DNA of 64,000 bases from Scardovia inopinata JCM 12537 (GCF_001042695.1 NZ_AP012334.1:868001-932000), one strand, 5' to 3'. Shown: positions 1-10,603, counted from the first letter of the stretch. Translations and numbers: made by a program. The notes: generated from the sequence alone by a model not told the origin.

Positions 1-1
1 C

Positions 2-982
2 AAAGTCAGCTTCACCGCGCCCGTGCCACGTGCCCTGCTACAGGATGCCGACTGGCACGTGATCGCCAGCCGCAATATCCCCGTCATCATCGAACCTGCC
101 CGCATCAATGCCAAGGCTTCGGAGATCGCGGATCCGTTGAGGGATCTGCATGACACCATTGACGAGGCCAAACAGATGATTGCCGAGGCGAGCATCGATA
201 TCGGCACCGTTTCCACTCTTGCGCCATCCAAGAAAGCGACCGGAGCGTTGACCGGTACCGGTGTGAAGCGCAAGCTCAACCTCGGCATCCCGCGCGGATC
301 CAAGATCAGCAGCGTGACCGTCACGGCGCTCGACACCGCCACCCCGACCGTGAGCACCGGCACCGACTCGAATGGAGACACCACCATCACACTCGGATTG
401 CCGCGCGGAAAGCAAGGCGAGAAGGGCGAGAAGGGAGACCCTGGCGATGCCGGCGGTCTTGCAACGGCTGATAAGGCAGGCATCGTCAGGCCGGGGCCTG
501 ATTTCAGCATATATTCCGATGGCGTTTTGTATTTGAAGGATAACGCCCGTTCGTACTCGCAGATGGGGCTTTACGCATCGCCGTTCGATGTCGGCACGTT
601 GATTGTTTACAGAGGTATGGGCATCTTCTATGATCCGATAATCACGCTCTCGCCCAATCCGGGATATCGGAGTGCGACTAGTATTGAGGGGCCGGTGGAG
701 ATTCAAGTGCTGCCGGACACCTTTGAGTTCTCACCTATAGACACCCGTGTCGTCAGATTCGTCACAATGATGTTGGTTTCCTCTCGGGGACTTACGGATG
801 GTGTTTCTCGGGTTGGTGTCAAGGCCACACCTGTCAAAGGTACCGGCAACGTCTCTCTTGAGTTCTTCGACAGTCTGGAAGCGGCGACCCCCTACACCTT
901 GTATGTGGATACGGGTTCTAGCGGTCCCAACGTCTGCTCTCCGTCATTCACGTTCCGTGTCGAGGGCGCAGCAAGGAAATGA
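2..982 (+). CDS. Phage tail/baseplate fibre protein with short collagen-like segment (5' partial)
   Basis: The frame is open to the left edge and upstream codons read naturally (KVSFTAPVPRALLQ), so the true start lies outside the window; GTG at 23 is probably internal. The N-terminal half has an alpha-helical stretch (DPLRDLHDTIDEAKQMI). The middle has repeated LGIPRG/LGLPRG units leading into a collagen-like Gly-X-Y run (GKQGEKGEKGDPGDAGG). The C-terminal half looks beta-rich. This arrangement is usual in receptor-binding or upper-baseplate proteins of phages of Gram-positive bacteria. The stop overlaps the next gene's start (ATGA), so the two are translationally coupled. Exact structural role is inferred from architecture and position before the lysis genes. 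Confidence 0.7.
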   Translation, partial: KVSFTAPVPRALLQDADWHVIASRNIPVIIEPARINAKASEIADPLRDLHDTIDEAKQMIAEASIDIGTVSTLAPSKKATGALTGTGVKRKLNLGIPRGSKISSVTVTALDTATPTVSTGTDSNGDTTITLGLPRGKQGEKGEKGDPGDAGGLATADKAGIVRPGPDFSIYSDGVLYLKDNARSYSQMGLYASPFDVGTLIVYRGMGIFYDPIITLSPNPGYRSATSIEGPVEIQVLPDTFEFSPIDTRVVRFVTMMLVSSRGLTDGVSRVGVKATPVKGTGNVSLEFFDSLEAATPYTLYVDTGSSGPNVCSPSFTFRVEGAARK

Positions 983-1335
983 ATCTTTCAACTACGCATC
1001 CGCTGATTCTCATCCTGTGCACGGTCATCGGCAGCTGCGTCGTCACCAGCATCGTCTCGTGGCTGCTACGCCGCATCGACCAACGCAGGAACCTCGAACA
1101 GGCCATCGCCGAATCCGCGACCATCCGCCGGCTCGAACTGGAGATCTACCGGCAAAGCCTGTTCCTACCCACCACGAGCCGCATGCAGCACGAACACCAG
1201 CTCGAAGCCGGCAAGGCGTACGCGGAACGCGGCGGCAACGGACCCGGCCACGTGCGCTGCCAGCAACTCGAAGACGACTACCGGCACCGGCTCGACACCG
1301 ACGACTGGAACTACCAGCCACACACCCATAACTGA
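979..1335 (+). CDS. Small phage membrane protein with one N-terminal TM segment
   Basis: This 118-residue protein has a hydrophobic segment at about residues 8-30 (LILILCTVIGSCVVTSIVSW). A charged, Arg/Glu-rich, probably helical tail follows. It overlaps the tail gene by four bases and is followed by a strong hairpin terminator, so it is the last gene of the tail operon and sits just before the endolysin. I do not recognise a family. A role in lysis (accessory holin or spanin-like) is possible from position, but nothing in the sequence proves it. Codon use is G+C-rich like its phage neighbours. Confidence 0.6.
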   Translation: MNLSTTHPLILILCTVIGSCVVTSIVSWLLRRIDQRRNLEQAIAESATIRRLELEIYRQSLFLPTTSRMQHEHQLEAGKAYAERGGNGPGHVRCQQLEDDYRHRLDTDDWNYQPHTHN

Positions 1336-1367
1336 AGAACAACAGAACAGACCGATCAGTCACAACC

Positions 1368-1406
1368 GGAAAGCCCCATGCGACGCCACTCGCAATGGGG
1401 CTTTCC
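1368..1406 (+). terminator. Hairpin terminator after the tail operon
   Basis: A 12-bp perfect stem (GGAAAGCCCCAT / ATGGGGCTTTCC) spans 1368-1406, right after the small membrane protein gene. It is only weakly followed by T. It separates the tail operon from the endolysin gene. Confidence 0.6.
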
Positions 1407-1426
1407 TCATAAGAGAGGACAAAGGC

Positions 1427-2179
1427 ATGTCCAGAATCAGACACCGACTACTCGCGGCCACGACACTGCTACTCGCCATGCTCACCGTCACGCCCAGCGC
1501 TATGGCCGACATGCATGGAATCGACGTGAGCGGCTGGCAGTCTCCGACCGTCACCTGCACCGCCGACTACGACTTCGCCGTGGTCAAGGCCACGCAAGGC
1601 ACCGGCTTCACCAACGGGTACATGACCAGCCAGGACAACTGCGTGCGACAACGAGGCAAGAGCCTCGGCTTCTACCACTACGCCGGCGGCGGCAACGTGA
1701 CCGCCGAAGCCGACTACTTCGTCAACACCGTGCGCCCCTACATCGGCCGAGCGGTCCTCGTGCTCGATTGGGAGGGCTACCAGAACGCCGCATGGGGCAA
1801 CTCCAACTGGGTGCGCGCCTTCGTCAACCACGTCCACGCGAGGACCGACGTATGTCCGCTCGTCTACACGTCCGCCGCCTACCTGTACCAGATCCCGGCC
1901 GACGTGCGCAGCCACTGCGGCCTATGGGTCGCGCAGTACGCCAACAACAACGCGACCGGGTACCAGACGAGACCGTGGAACTATGGGCGCTACGGCGAGG
2001 CCATGCGCCAGTACACCAGCAACGGCCGCATCCCTGGATACGCCGGCCCATTGGATCTGAACTACTTCCGCGGTACCACCGCACAGTGGAACAAGAACGC
2101 CAACCCCGGCAACACCACCGTCACGCCCACGCCGGCACCGACGCCGCAGCCTCAGCTCGCACCGGACTATGGCCCGTGA
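1427..2179 (+). CDS. GH25-family endolysin (lysozyme) with signal peptide
   Basis: The N-terminus is a typical signal peptide (Arg-rich start, LLAATTLLLAMLTV core, PSAMA cleavage region), so export may use the host Sec system. The mature part is a glycoside hydrolase family 25 muramidase: HGIDVSGWQ carries the first catalytic Asp, FAVVKATQG and FYHYAGGG follow, and VLDWEGY carries the catalytic Asp/Glu pair. It ends in a Pro/Thr linker (TPTPAPTPQPQ) as if a cell-wall-binding module should follow. That module, a LysM domain, lies only 11 bases downstream but in another frame. The product should cut peptidoglycan during phage release. Either this is a shortened endolysin or a frameshift has split a GH25-LysM protein. 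Confidence 0.85.
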   Translation: MSRIRHRLLAATTLLLAMLTVTPSAMADMHGIDVSGWQSPTVTCTADYDFAVVKATQGTGFTNGYMTSQDNCVRQRGKSLGFYHYAGGGNVTAEADYFVNTVRPYIGRAVLVLDWEGYQNAAWGNSNWVRAFVNHVHARTDVCPLVYTSAAYLYQIPADVRSHCGLWVAQYANNNATGYQTRPWNYGRYGEAMRQYTSNGRIPGYAGPLDLNYFRGTTAQWNKNANPGNTTVTPTPAPTPQPQLAPDYGP

Positions 2180-2190
2180 CCGCATGAAGC

Positions 2191-2388
2191 GTGCCATCCG
2201 GCGATATCAACCGTATCTGGCCCGGCCAGACCGTCACCTACCGAGGAGGCGGCACGCGGATCCACGTCGTCAGGAGCGGTGAGACGCTGAGCGGCATCTT
2301 CGGCGCGTCCGGCTGGCAGCGCGTCGCCCAACTCAACGGGCTGAGGAACCCGAACCTCATCTATCCCGGACAGCAACTGCGCTACTAG
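2191..2388 (+). CDS. LysM cell-wall-binding module, detached from the endolysin
   Basis: Sixty-five codons encode a short lead (PSGDINRIWPGQTV) and a single LysM repeat with the usual landmarks: HVVRSGETLSGIF, WQRVAQLNGL and NPNLIYPGQQL. LysM binds GlcNAc-containing glycans of peptidoglycan. The frame is -1 relative to the GH25 gene ending at 2179, and a TGA at 2185-2187 closes this frame upstream. The GTG at 2191 has no convincing ribosome-binding site. It may therefore be the broken 3' end of a GH25-LysM endolysin rather than an independent gene. A translated stand-alone binding subunit is the alternative. Confidence 0.55.
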   Translation: MPSGDINRIWPGQTVTYRGGGTRIHVVRSGETLSGIFGASGWQRVAQLNGLRNPNLIYPGQQLRY

Positions 2389-2408
2389 ACGGCCGCTGAA
2401 CCGTCCCT

Positions 2409-2437
2409 GCGGCCTTCGGCATACCGCCGAAGGCCGC
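2409..2437 (+). terminator. Hairpin after the LysM frame
   Basis: Perfect 12-bp stem GCGGCCTTCGGC / GCCGAAGGCCGC with loop ATACC, directly after the LysM stop. The T-tract is poor, but the stem is very stable. It separates the endolysin from the holin gene. Confidence 0.6.
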
Positions 2438-2477
2438 GCTTCCCATATCTGAAACTAACCAACCAAGGAGAACATTT

Positions 2478-2765
2478 ATGGATATTTCCGCAACAACCAC
2501 CCTCGCAGCCGGTATCGTCGCTCTCGTTGCGCCCGCGCTCGTACAGGCGTTCAAGAAGTACATCCCCGCCGACTACGTGGGCCTGACGTCCCTCGGCGTG
2601 AGTATCCTGCTCGGCGTTCTCGCCATCGCCGCCACCAACGGCTTCCACGGCTACGGATGGGGCATCGTCCTCACCGGCGTCATCGGCGTCGCACAGGCCG
2701 TCTACACGCTTGTCAACCAAGCGTTCAGCGGCAAGCTGAGCAAAGATGCCAAAACCAACGAATGA
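2478..2765 (+). CDS. Phage holin
   Basis: This 95-residue protein has hydrophobic segments near residues 7-25 and 36-56, and probably a third near 63-80. A short hydrophilic tail ends in KLSKDAKTNE. It has a strong AAGGAG ribosome-binding site seven bases before ATG 2478. Size, topology and position right after the endolysin fit a phage holin, which would open the membrane at the end of infection. The family-level assignment comes from these features; no specific holin subfamily is claimed. Confidence 0.75.
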   Translation: MDISATTTLAAGIVALVAPALVQAFKKYIPADYVGLTSLGVSILLGVLAIAATNGFHGYGWGIVLTGVIGVAQAVYTLVNQAFSGKLSKDAKTNE

Positions 2766-2975
2766 TGTCGAGGTAGGAGTGTATTCGCGGGCGTGCGCGC
2801 ATGCTCATATGTACGTACGGGCATAACGCACGTACGCCTGTGGGTGCGCGCGATTTACCACTGATTCCAACGTTTCGCACCTTTGCCAAAAGTTGCGAAG
2901 TGGGTATAGCCTGCAAGCGAAGCTTCGACAAACCGATCGGGAAAGGCATCAACAATCAATAGCGAAAGGACGACT
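2766..2975. other. Intergenic stretch rich in short palindromes
   Basis: No gene is visible. The stretch contains alternating purine/pyrimidine runs and small palindromes (GTACGTAC, GCATGC, CGTACG, GCGCGC) around 2,780-2,850, followed by more A+T-rich sequence and a purine-rich GAAAGGA ribosome-binding site before the next ATG. It could hold the promoter of the small gene at 2976. Confidence 0.3.
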
Positions 2976-3224
2976 ATGAACGAGACGTTTCGTCTTAATG
3001 TTCTTCTTCCCTCAGGCGAGGAAATCGACACTGGAGGTGGACTGTTGGAATTGAGCGGGGTGCTGCCGCCGATTGGAGCGGGATTCTATTGGCGCGACAA
3101 GTTCTACCGCGTGAAGGACGTGTTCTTCAATTCGGACAACAGTCCCGATCTGGGCTGGTGGATCGCTCTTGAGGATTCATCGGACGACCCGCGCAAGGCC
3201 ATCAACTCGACTTACTACCGCTGA
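2976..3224 (+). CDS. Small phage protein of unknown function
   Basis: Eighty-two residues, soluble by composition, with a good ribosome-binding site (GAAAGGACGACT) before ATG 2976. The sequence reads like a compact beta-rich domain (FYWRDKFYRVKDVFF, LGWWIALED). It is not recognised. It stands alone between an intergenic region and a terminator, just before the restriction-modification-like operon, so it is a single-gene transcription unit late in the prophage. A control protein of the neighbouring R-M genes seems unlikely because no helix-turn-helix is visible. Confidence 0.55.
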   Translation: MNETFRLNVLLPSGEEIDTGGGLLELSGVLPPIGAGFYWRDKFYRVKDVFFNSDNSPDLGWWIALEDSSDDPRKAINSTYYR

Positions 3225-3265
3225 CGGTGTTCGGGCGCCTGATCCAGTAAGAGCGTAATCGCTTA

Positions 3266-3306
3266 CGGCACTCGTCGCCTTTATGGGCGTCGGGTGCCGG
3301 CTTTTT
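3266..3306 (+). terminator. Rho-independent terminator before the R-M-like operon
   Basis: Hairpin CGGCAC-T-CG-T-CGCC / GGCG-T-CG-G-GTGCCG with a TTTAT-type loop, followed by GCTTTTTCT. It separates the small gene at 2976 from the methyltransferase genes. Confidence 0.75.
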
Positions 3307-3365
3307 CTGTATTTCCCGGAAACATCCCGTTCGGCTCGTAGTATGGAACTTCAAGGAGGTTTCCA

Positions 3366-4022
3366 GTGGCAGCACAGGTCAAGTCGAAACAGCGCGTCGG
3401 AGAGCACGGTGAGGTCTTTACCAACGAGCGCGAGGTCAACGCCATGCTCGACATGGTCAAACAGGAGACCGAACGCATCGACAGCCGTTTCCTCGAACCG
3501 GCGTGCGGCGACGGCAACTTCCTGTCCGAAGTCCTGCGCCGCAAACTCGCCGTGGTCGGCGAACGCTACGGCAAGAGCCAGCTGGAGTACGAGCGATACA
3601 CATTCGTGGCGGTGTCGTCCATCTACGGCGTGGACATCATGGCGGACAACGTGGAGGAATGCCGCGAGCGACTGTTCGGCATCGTCAAGGACGAGTACGA
3701 GCAGCACTTCAGGAATGGCTGCCGCCCCGAGGTGTTGGATTCGATCCGCTACCTGCTGTCGAAGAACATCCTGTGCGGCGACGCGCTGACCCTGACCGAC
3801 AGCGAAGGCGAGCCGATCGTGTTCCCGGAGTGGTCGCTGGTGATGGGCAGCAAGGTTAAGCGCCGCGACTTCACGTTCGCCGCGTTGCTGAACGTTTCGA
3901 CACAGGAGCCGACGTTCGACATGTTGGACGAGATCGACGAGGACGAGATGGGCAAGGTCATCCCGAAACCGATCAGGGAATACCCGTTGACGAGTTTCCT
4001 GGAGGTAGCCAAATATGAGTAG
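3366..4022 (+). CDS. Small N6-adenine-MTase-like subunit with SAM motif I only
   Basis: GTG start at 3366 follows an AAGGAGG ribosome-binding site. Residues 42-53 (FLEPACGDGNFL) are a textbook amino-methyltransferase motif I, which binds S-adenosylmethionine; EVFTNEREVNAML before it is the usual lead of type I/IIG N6-MTases. No (N/D)PP(Y/F) catalytic motif occurs in its 218 residues, and the C-terminal part (KVKRRDFTFAALL onward) resembles no MTase core I know. It overlaps the next gene by eight bases. The next protein has NPPY but a damaged motif I, so the two may form one active enzyme. R-M membership is inferred from the operon. Confidence 0.7.
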   Translation: MAAQVKSKQRVGEHGEVFTNEREVNAMLDMVKQETERIDSRFLEPACGDGNFLSEVLRRKLAVVGERYGKSQLEYERYTFVAVSSIYGVDIMADNVEECRERLFGIVKDEYEQHFRNGCRPEVLDSIRYLLSKNILCGDALTLTDSEGEPIVFPEWSLVMGSKVKRRDFTFAALLNVSTQEPTFDMLDEIDEDEMGKVIPKPIREYPLTSFLEVAKYE

Positions 4023-5596
4023 CCGACTGGATCTCGGCAACAAGTCCTATAACCCGGACGTGCTGTCGTGTCTGGCGAACCTGTCCAACGACGAGGTGTT
4101 CACCTCGCCGCAGCTTGCCAACAAGGTGCTGGATCTGTTGCCTGAGGAGATCTGGACGGACAGTTCGATCACGTTCCTTGACCCGTTCACCAAGACCGGC
4201 GTGTTCCTGCGTGAGATCACCAAGCGTCTGCTGATCGGCTTGGAGCCGGAGTTCCCGGATCTTCAGGACCGCATCAACCACATCCTGAACTATCAGGTGT
4301 GGGGCATCGCCATCACCGAGCTGACTGCGCTGCTGTCACGCCGCACGCTGTACTGCTCGAAGAAGGCCAACAGCAAGTACTCCATTGACTCACTGTTCGA
4401 CAATCCAGACGGGCACATCCATTACAAGGCTATCGAGCATCTCTGGGACGGCAAGAATTGTGTCTACTGCGGCGCCAGTAAGCAACAGTATGACCGCAGC
4501 AGCACCCTGGAAAGCTACACGTACGAATTCATCCACACCTTCCACCCGGAAAGGATCCTCAAGAACATGCAGTTCGATGTCATCGTCGGCAATCCTCCGT
4601 ACCAGCTCAGTGATGGTGGCGCCGGAGCAAGCGCCGTTCCTATCTACCAAAAATTTGTCGAGCAGGCAAAAAAGATGAATCCCCGATTCCTCTCGATGAT
4701 TATCCCATCCCGATGGTTCGGCGGAGGGCGGGGATTGGATCTCTTCCGTCACGATATGCTTCATGACGATCAAATTCGGATACTGCACGATTTCTCTGAC
4801 GCAAGTCAGTGTTTCCCCGGTCAGGAGATTAAGGGTGGTGTCTGTTATTTCCTTTGGGAGAGGGACACTCATGGCGACTGCAAGATCTATTCGCATATTG
4901 GGGATGATGTAATTCGCAGCACGCGTCCTTTGCTGGAAAAGGGAATGGAGACATTCATCCGAGACTCACGCGCTATAGCAATCTTGGACAAAGTGAAGGC
5001 CATGAATGAGAGCCCAATGTCGGCATCTTTGAATGCAGGCCGTTACTTTGGATTCCATACAAGAGTTAAATGGGATAAGGATGGCCGTTTCGGAACGTTG
5101 CAAACGGCAGATGGTAAGGGTGAGTACTCCATCTCGAAAATCAAAGACGCAGGGCATCCCATTAAGGTTTATATCGCTCACGGCGAGTGCTGGATCGCAG
5201 AAAAGTACGTAACCCGCAACACATCCGACATTCGCAGGTATAAAGTACTGATTCCGAGATCTGGGAATCCTGGTAGCACCATTATCGGCAAGCCGAAGAT
5301 TAGTGAGCCGGGCAGCTGTAGTTCAAACACTTATGTCGTTTTCTTCCCGGCCTCCGATTCGGAATCTGCTGCGGTTAATGCAGCAGATTATCTTCGTACG
5401 AAGTTTGTGCGGTACCTGATTTCACTAAGGACATCTACTCAGGACATGGCACCTCGTGCATATGAGTTTGTGCCAACGCCCGATGTATCACGACATTGGT
5501 CAGATGCCGAACTGTTTGACAAGTATGGCTTGACCGATGAAGAGAGGAAACTAATCGACGAATCCATTCCGTCGATGCAGATGGAGGATGACGGCA

Positions 5597-5604
<8 letters not shown>
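4015..5604 (+). CDS. Eco57I-like DNA adenine methyltransferase subunit with NPPY motif
   Basis: This 529-residue protein has VIVGNPPYQL at about residues 189-198, the catalytic motif IV of N6-adenine MTases. Its motif I equivalent (FLDPFTKTGVFL, residues 54-65) keeps the DP and the FL but lacks the Gly-x-Gly loop. A C-x2-C pair (CVYCGAS) lies near residue 149. IPSRWFGGGRG follows the catalytic core. The C-terminal 250 residues would hold target recognition. The second half is more A+T-rich in codon use than the first, suggesting recombination of the specificity region, a usual event in R-M systems. The stop overlaps the helicase gene. Confidence 0.8.
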
Positions 5605-8119
<2,515 letters not shown>

Positions 8120-8123
8120 ACGG

Positions 8124-8699
8124 GTGGGCTTGATTATTGCAGATCTGAACTTGTTGTTTTCGCAAAGCTGGTGGTCCGGTGTGAGCGTGCTTCTCGGCGC
8201 GCTGCTTGGCGCTTGCGCTTCCGTTATCGTCAGCCTTGCACAAGGTCATCGGGAGAAAAAGCGAATCCGACATGAATACTATGTCAATCAGAACGATAAG
8301 CTGATTATGGATTTCGCTGCTTTCATTCGTCTGTGCTTGGCCCATAATGATGCTGTGCGTGAGGCAATTGCTGCAAAGAGTCGATATGAAGACAACAAAC
8401 GCATGTATGATGACCGCTTGGTAAATCAGGATGTTCGCATCGCATTTGAGAATCGAGAACGGGAGGCCGACGCCATGCTGCTTGACTTGCAGGAGAGCTA
8501 TTCACGTTTGATTATGCGCTTTCCTGAACTCAAAGATGATGCTTGGGCATTATTGACGAATCTTCCTGATAGAAGTGACGAATCAATGGAAGAATGGAGA
8601 AAGTGTCTGTCTGCTTTTCGTACGAATGTGACTCGATTGTATGCGAGGAATGAGAAGAAAAGTTTGCTTACTTGGTTTCAGAAGATCAAAAGGGGATGA
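8124..8699 (+). CDS. One-TM membrane protein, probable partner of the next gene
   Basis: The frame starts four bases after the helicase stop; GTG 8124 (GAGGAG upstream) or TTG 8130 are the possible starts. Residues about 16-39 form one membrane segment (WWSGVSVLLGALLGACASV), followed by a basic stop-transfer stretch (GHREKKRIRHEYY) and a long, charged, helical cytoplasmic part of about 150 residues. No catalytic motif is seen. Its stop lies three bases before the next start, so the two are co-transcribed and probably coupled. Codon use is much more A+T-rich than the R-M genes. Membrane anchors paired with NAD- or nucleotide-attacking effectors occur in phage-defence modules; that role here is inference. 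Confidence 0.6.
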   Translation: MGLIIADLNLLFSQSWWSGVSVLLGALLGACASVIVSLAQGHREKKRIRHEYYVNQNDKLIMDFAAFIRLCLAHNDAVREAIAAKSRYEDNKRMYDDRLVNQDVRIAFENREREADAMLLDLQESYSRLIMRFPELKDDAWALLTNLPDRSDESMEEWRKCLSAFRTNVTRLYARNEKKSLLTWFQKIKRG

Positions 8700-8702
8700 A
8701 CC

Positions 8703-9872
8703 ATGGCATCTAGCAGTACGCTTTCGTGGATGGAGAAGGACCCATTCATTAAGTTGTTTAACCGTGGCGGATATGTCTTGGACTTCAATGATTTTCGCTT
8801 TGATGCTTTTACGCAGGAAAGTGTCGGAGTTCCCTTATTGACAAGATACGGCCTTTCCAAGGGCAAGTCTTTGGAAAAATTTGCGAATGAGGCGCCTCGT
8901 AATGTTGTAATGAAGTTGTTTTCTGACTTGATGGATTATTACGAGTATGATTTCATCCAACAAGATGACAATGACGCCGATTACCAAAGGCTATATAAGC
9001 GCTGCAAAAAGATACTTTCATCGACAGCAGTACAGGGCGGCAGCAAGGAGGCGGGCATGTTCTTTAACGTTATTATCCGACTAGACGAATCTCAGGCAAT
9101 GCCTTCCGATCGTATGTTTGAGGGAACAGATCCGCGAATCGCTGCAAGATTTAGAAACTACGACGGTTCTCCCAACTTTGATCTCCTGCGCACGCTTCCC
9201 ACTATTGCGGTACGCGAGTTTTATCAAGATGAAAGCGCCGTCGCCAGATTGGGGTATCTCGGTTCGGATCCAGCACACCAGTTAAGTGAGATTATCGAGA
9301 CATTTCCGGCGGCAAAATTAAACGATATTCTTCCTAGGAGTGGCTGGCTGGGATCTCGTACTCGTTGGATGGTGTTTGCCGGCGACCCTTATCGTCTGAT
9401 AGGAAATATGCAGGAAAACTATCAGGCTATTCAGAACCCGGCAGTAGTCCAGTTCCCACAAGTTTCTATTGAAGACAAGCAAATTGCGGTTATGATGCCT
9501 TTCAATAGCAGCTATATGACGCCAGATGACGACCCCGTATACAGGGCAATCAAGGCGGCCGGGGAGCAGTTGGGCTACTCATGCGTTAGGGCTGATGAAA
9601 TTCACACCCCGACTGACATCAAGGATGATATTTTCAAGTTGATTGAAGGCTCGAAGATTATTATCGCAGATTTAAGCGGCGGAAATCGTAATGTCTACTA
9701 TGAAATGGGACTGGCCCACGCTCGCGGTCGAATTGTCATCCCAATATCCAGTGACAGCGGAACCCTCCCTTTCGATATAGGGCATATTCGGACGGTGCTT
9801 TTCCATAGAAGCACTCATGGCATGGAAGGCCTCACTCACGATCTTGTGCAATCCTTGAAAGCTATCGGCTGA
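8703..9872 (+). CDS. Protein with C-terminal nucleoside-deoxyribosyltransferase/TIR-like domain (candidate defence effector)
   Basis: In this 389-residue protein, residues from about 259 to the end match the nucleoside 2-deoxyribosyltransferase-like fold: IAVMMPFNSSY, DDIFKLIEGSKIIIADLSG and NVYYEMGLAHARGR, the last with the Glu expected to be catalytic. The roughly 250-residue N-terminal part (YVLDFNDFRFDAFTQESVGV, YGLSKGKSL) is not identified and may be the sensor. Related domains act as toxins in retron and other anti-phage systems by destroying nucleotides or NAD. The partner upstream is a membrane protein. A house-cleaning nucleotide hydrolase is the alternative. Start ATG 8703 follows AAAGGGG. 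Confidence 0.6.
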   Translation: MASSSTLSWMEKDPFIKLFNRGGYVLDFNDFRFDAFTQESVGVPLLTRYGLSKGKSLEKFANEAPRNVVMKLFSDLMDYYEYDFIQQDDNDADYQRLYKRCKKILSSTAVQGGSKEAGMFFNVIIRLDESQAMPSDRMFEGTDPRIAARFRNYDGSPNFDLLRTLPTIAVREFYQDESAVARLGYLGSDPAHQLSEIIETFPAAKLNDILPRSGWLGSRTRWMVFAGDPYRLIGNMQENYQAIQNPAVVQFPQVSIEDKQIAVMMPFNSSYMTPDDDPVYRAIKAAGEQLGYSCVRADEIHTPTDIKDDIFKLIEGSKIIIADLSGGNRNVYYEMGLAHARGRIVIPISSDSGTLPFDIGHIRTVLFHRSTHGMEGLTHDLVQSLKAIG

Positions 9873-9951
9873 GCCAACGGTCAATAATAGAGAACTCTCA
9901 CATCGTGAATGATTAGATCCCAGTAATCCTTGTTAAAGAAGGGGATTCCTA

Positions 9952-10578
9952 ATGCAGCCGAAGCAAGGTTCTGAACGATTTGTCCTCAATAAGGACAGTA
10001 GCAGTGGTATGGCTATTGTCCATAGAATTGATTGTGGTGCCATTCGGCACCAAGTTGAGCAAGATGTGCGAGAAGAGCTTCCCCGTCAGGACTTTATCGA
10101 AATTGGTCAGGATTCCACTGGTGTATCGCTGTATCGTGAATCCACTCGATGGGACACTTTCCGGTATGAGGCCTCATATGTCACACGAGACGAACTGGCA
10201 CAGACCGGTCTGAGATATCGTCCCTGTAAGATATGCAATCCTGACCTTCCGTCACGTAGCCAAGTGAAGTCGATAAGCATTCATGCTGTGGATCTTAAGT
10301 CTCACCACTTGGGGAAGTTCTTCTTCGGATGGGGTATCTTGGAGCGCTTTGTCATCACTTGTCAGTTGGACAAGGATGAACGGCCGGAAGTGTTCATAGA
10401 CGCATACTTCGATAAAGAGACTTCGCATCGGTTCCAGCCAGACGATGTGCTTGAATATCCGAGACAAATCAGGACAAAAACTAATGAAGAACCTGTTCCT
10501 CAGTCATCCGACCATCCGGCCGTTGGAGAAGCGTGTCTGAATCGTGTCTGTGGCTCAGACACGATTCAGACACAATGA
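9952..10578 (+). CDS. Orphan accessory protein with HxxxC...CxxC zinc-site-like motif
   Basis: This 208-residue protein starts at ATG 9952 after AAGGGG. His24-x3-Cys28 (VHRIDC) and Cys92-x2-Cys95 (RPCKIC) give a zinc-site-like pattern of the HRxxC...RPCxxC kind seen in small bacterial DNA- or nuclease-associated domains. The middle (FFFGWGILERFVITCQLD) looks like a beta-strand-rich domain. The last 15 codons are made of a perfect palindrome (10533-10573), so the natural C-terminus may have been replaced. Family and function are unknown. It is the last gene before the attachment junction and shares the A+T-richer codon use of the two preceding genes, but it is 79 bases away and may have its own promoter. 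Confidence 0.5.
   Translation: MQPKQGSERFVLNKDSSSGMAIVHRIDCGAIRHQVEQDVREELPRQDFIEIGQDSTGVSLYRESTRWDTFRYEASYVTRDELAQTGLRYRPCKICNPDLPSRSQVKSISIHAVDLKSHHLGKFFFGWGILERFVITCQLDKDERPEVFIDAYFDKETSHRFQPDDVLEYPRQIRTKTNEEPVPQSSDHPAVGEACLNRVCGSDTIQTQ
10533..10573. repeat. Perfect 18-bp inverted repeat made of nested GTGTCTG units
   Basis: Arms GTGTCTGAATCGTGTCTG and CAGACACGATTCAGACAC are exact reverse complements around the loop TGGCT. Each arm itself contains GTGTCTG twice, four bases apart. It lies within the last codons of the upstream gene and lacks a T-tract, so it is not a standard terminator. It might act as an end signal of the element, a protein site, or a bidirectional transcription block. 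Confidence 0.85.
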
Positions 10579-10603
10579 CCCTTGAGAACGGCGAAATCAG
10601 CGG

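Noticed and set aside
3312-3322. Palindrome TTTCCCGGAAA before the R-M-like operon as an R-M control box
   Set aside because: Too short to support an operator, and no controller gene is present nearby.
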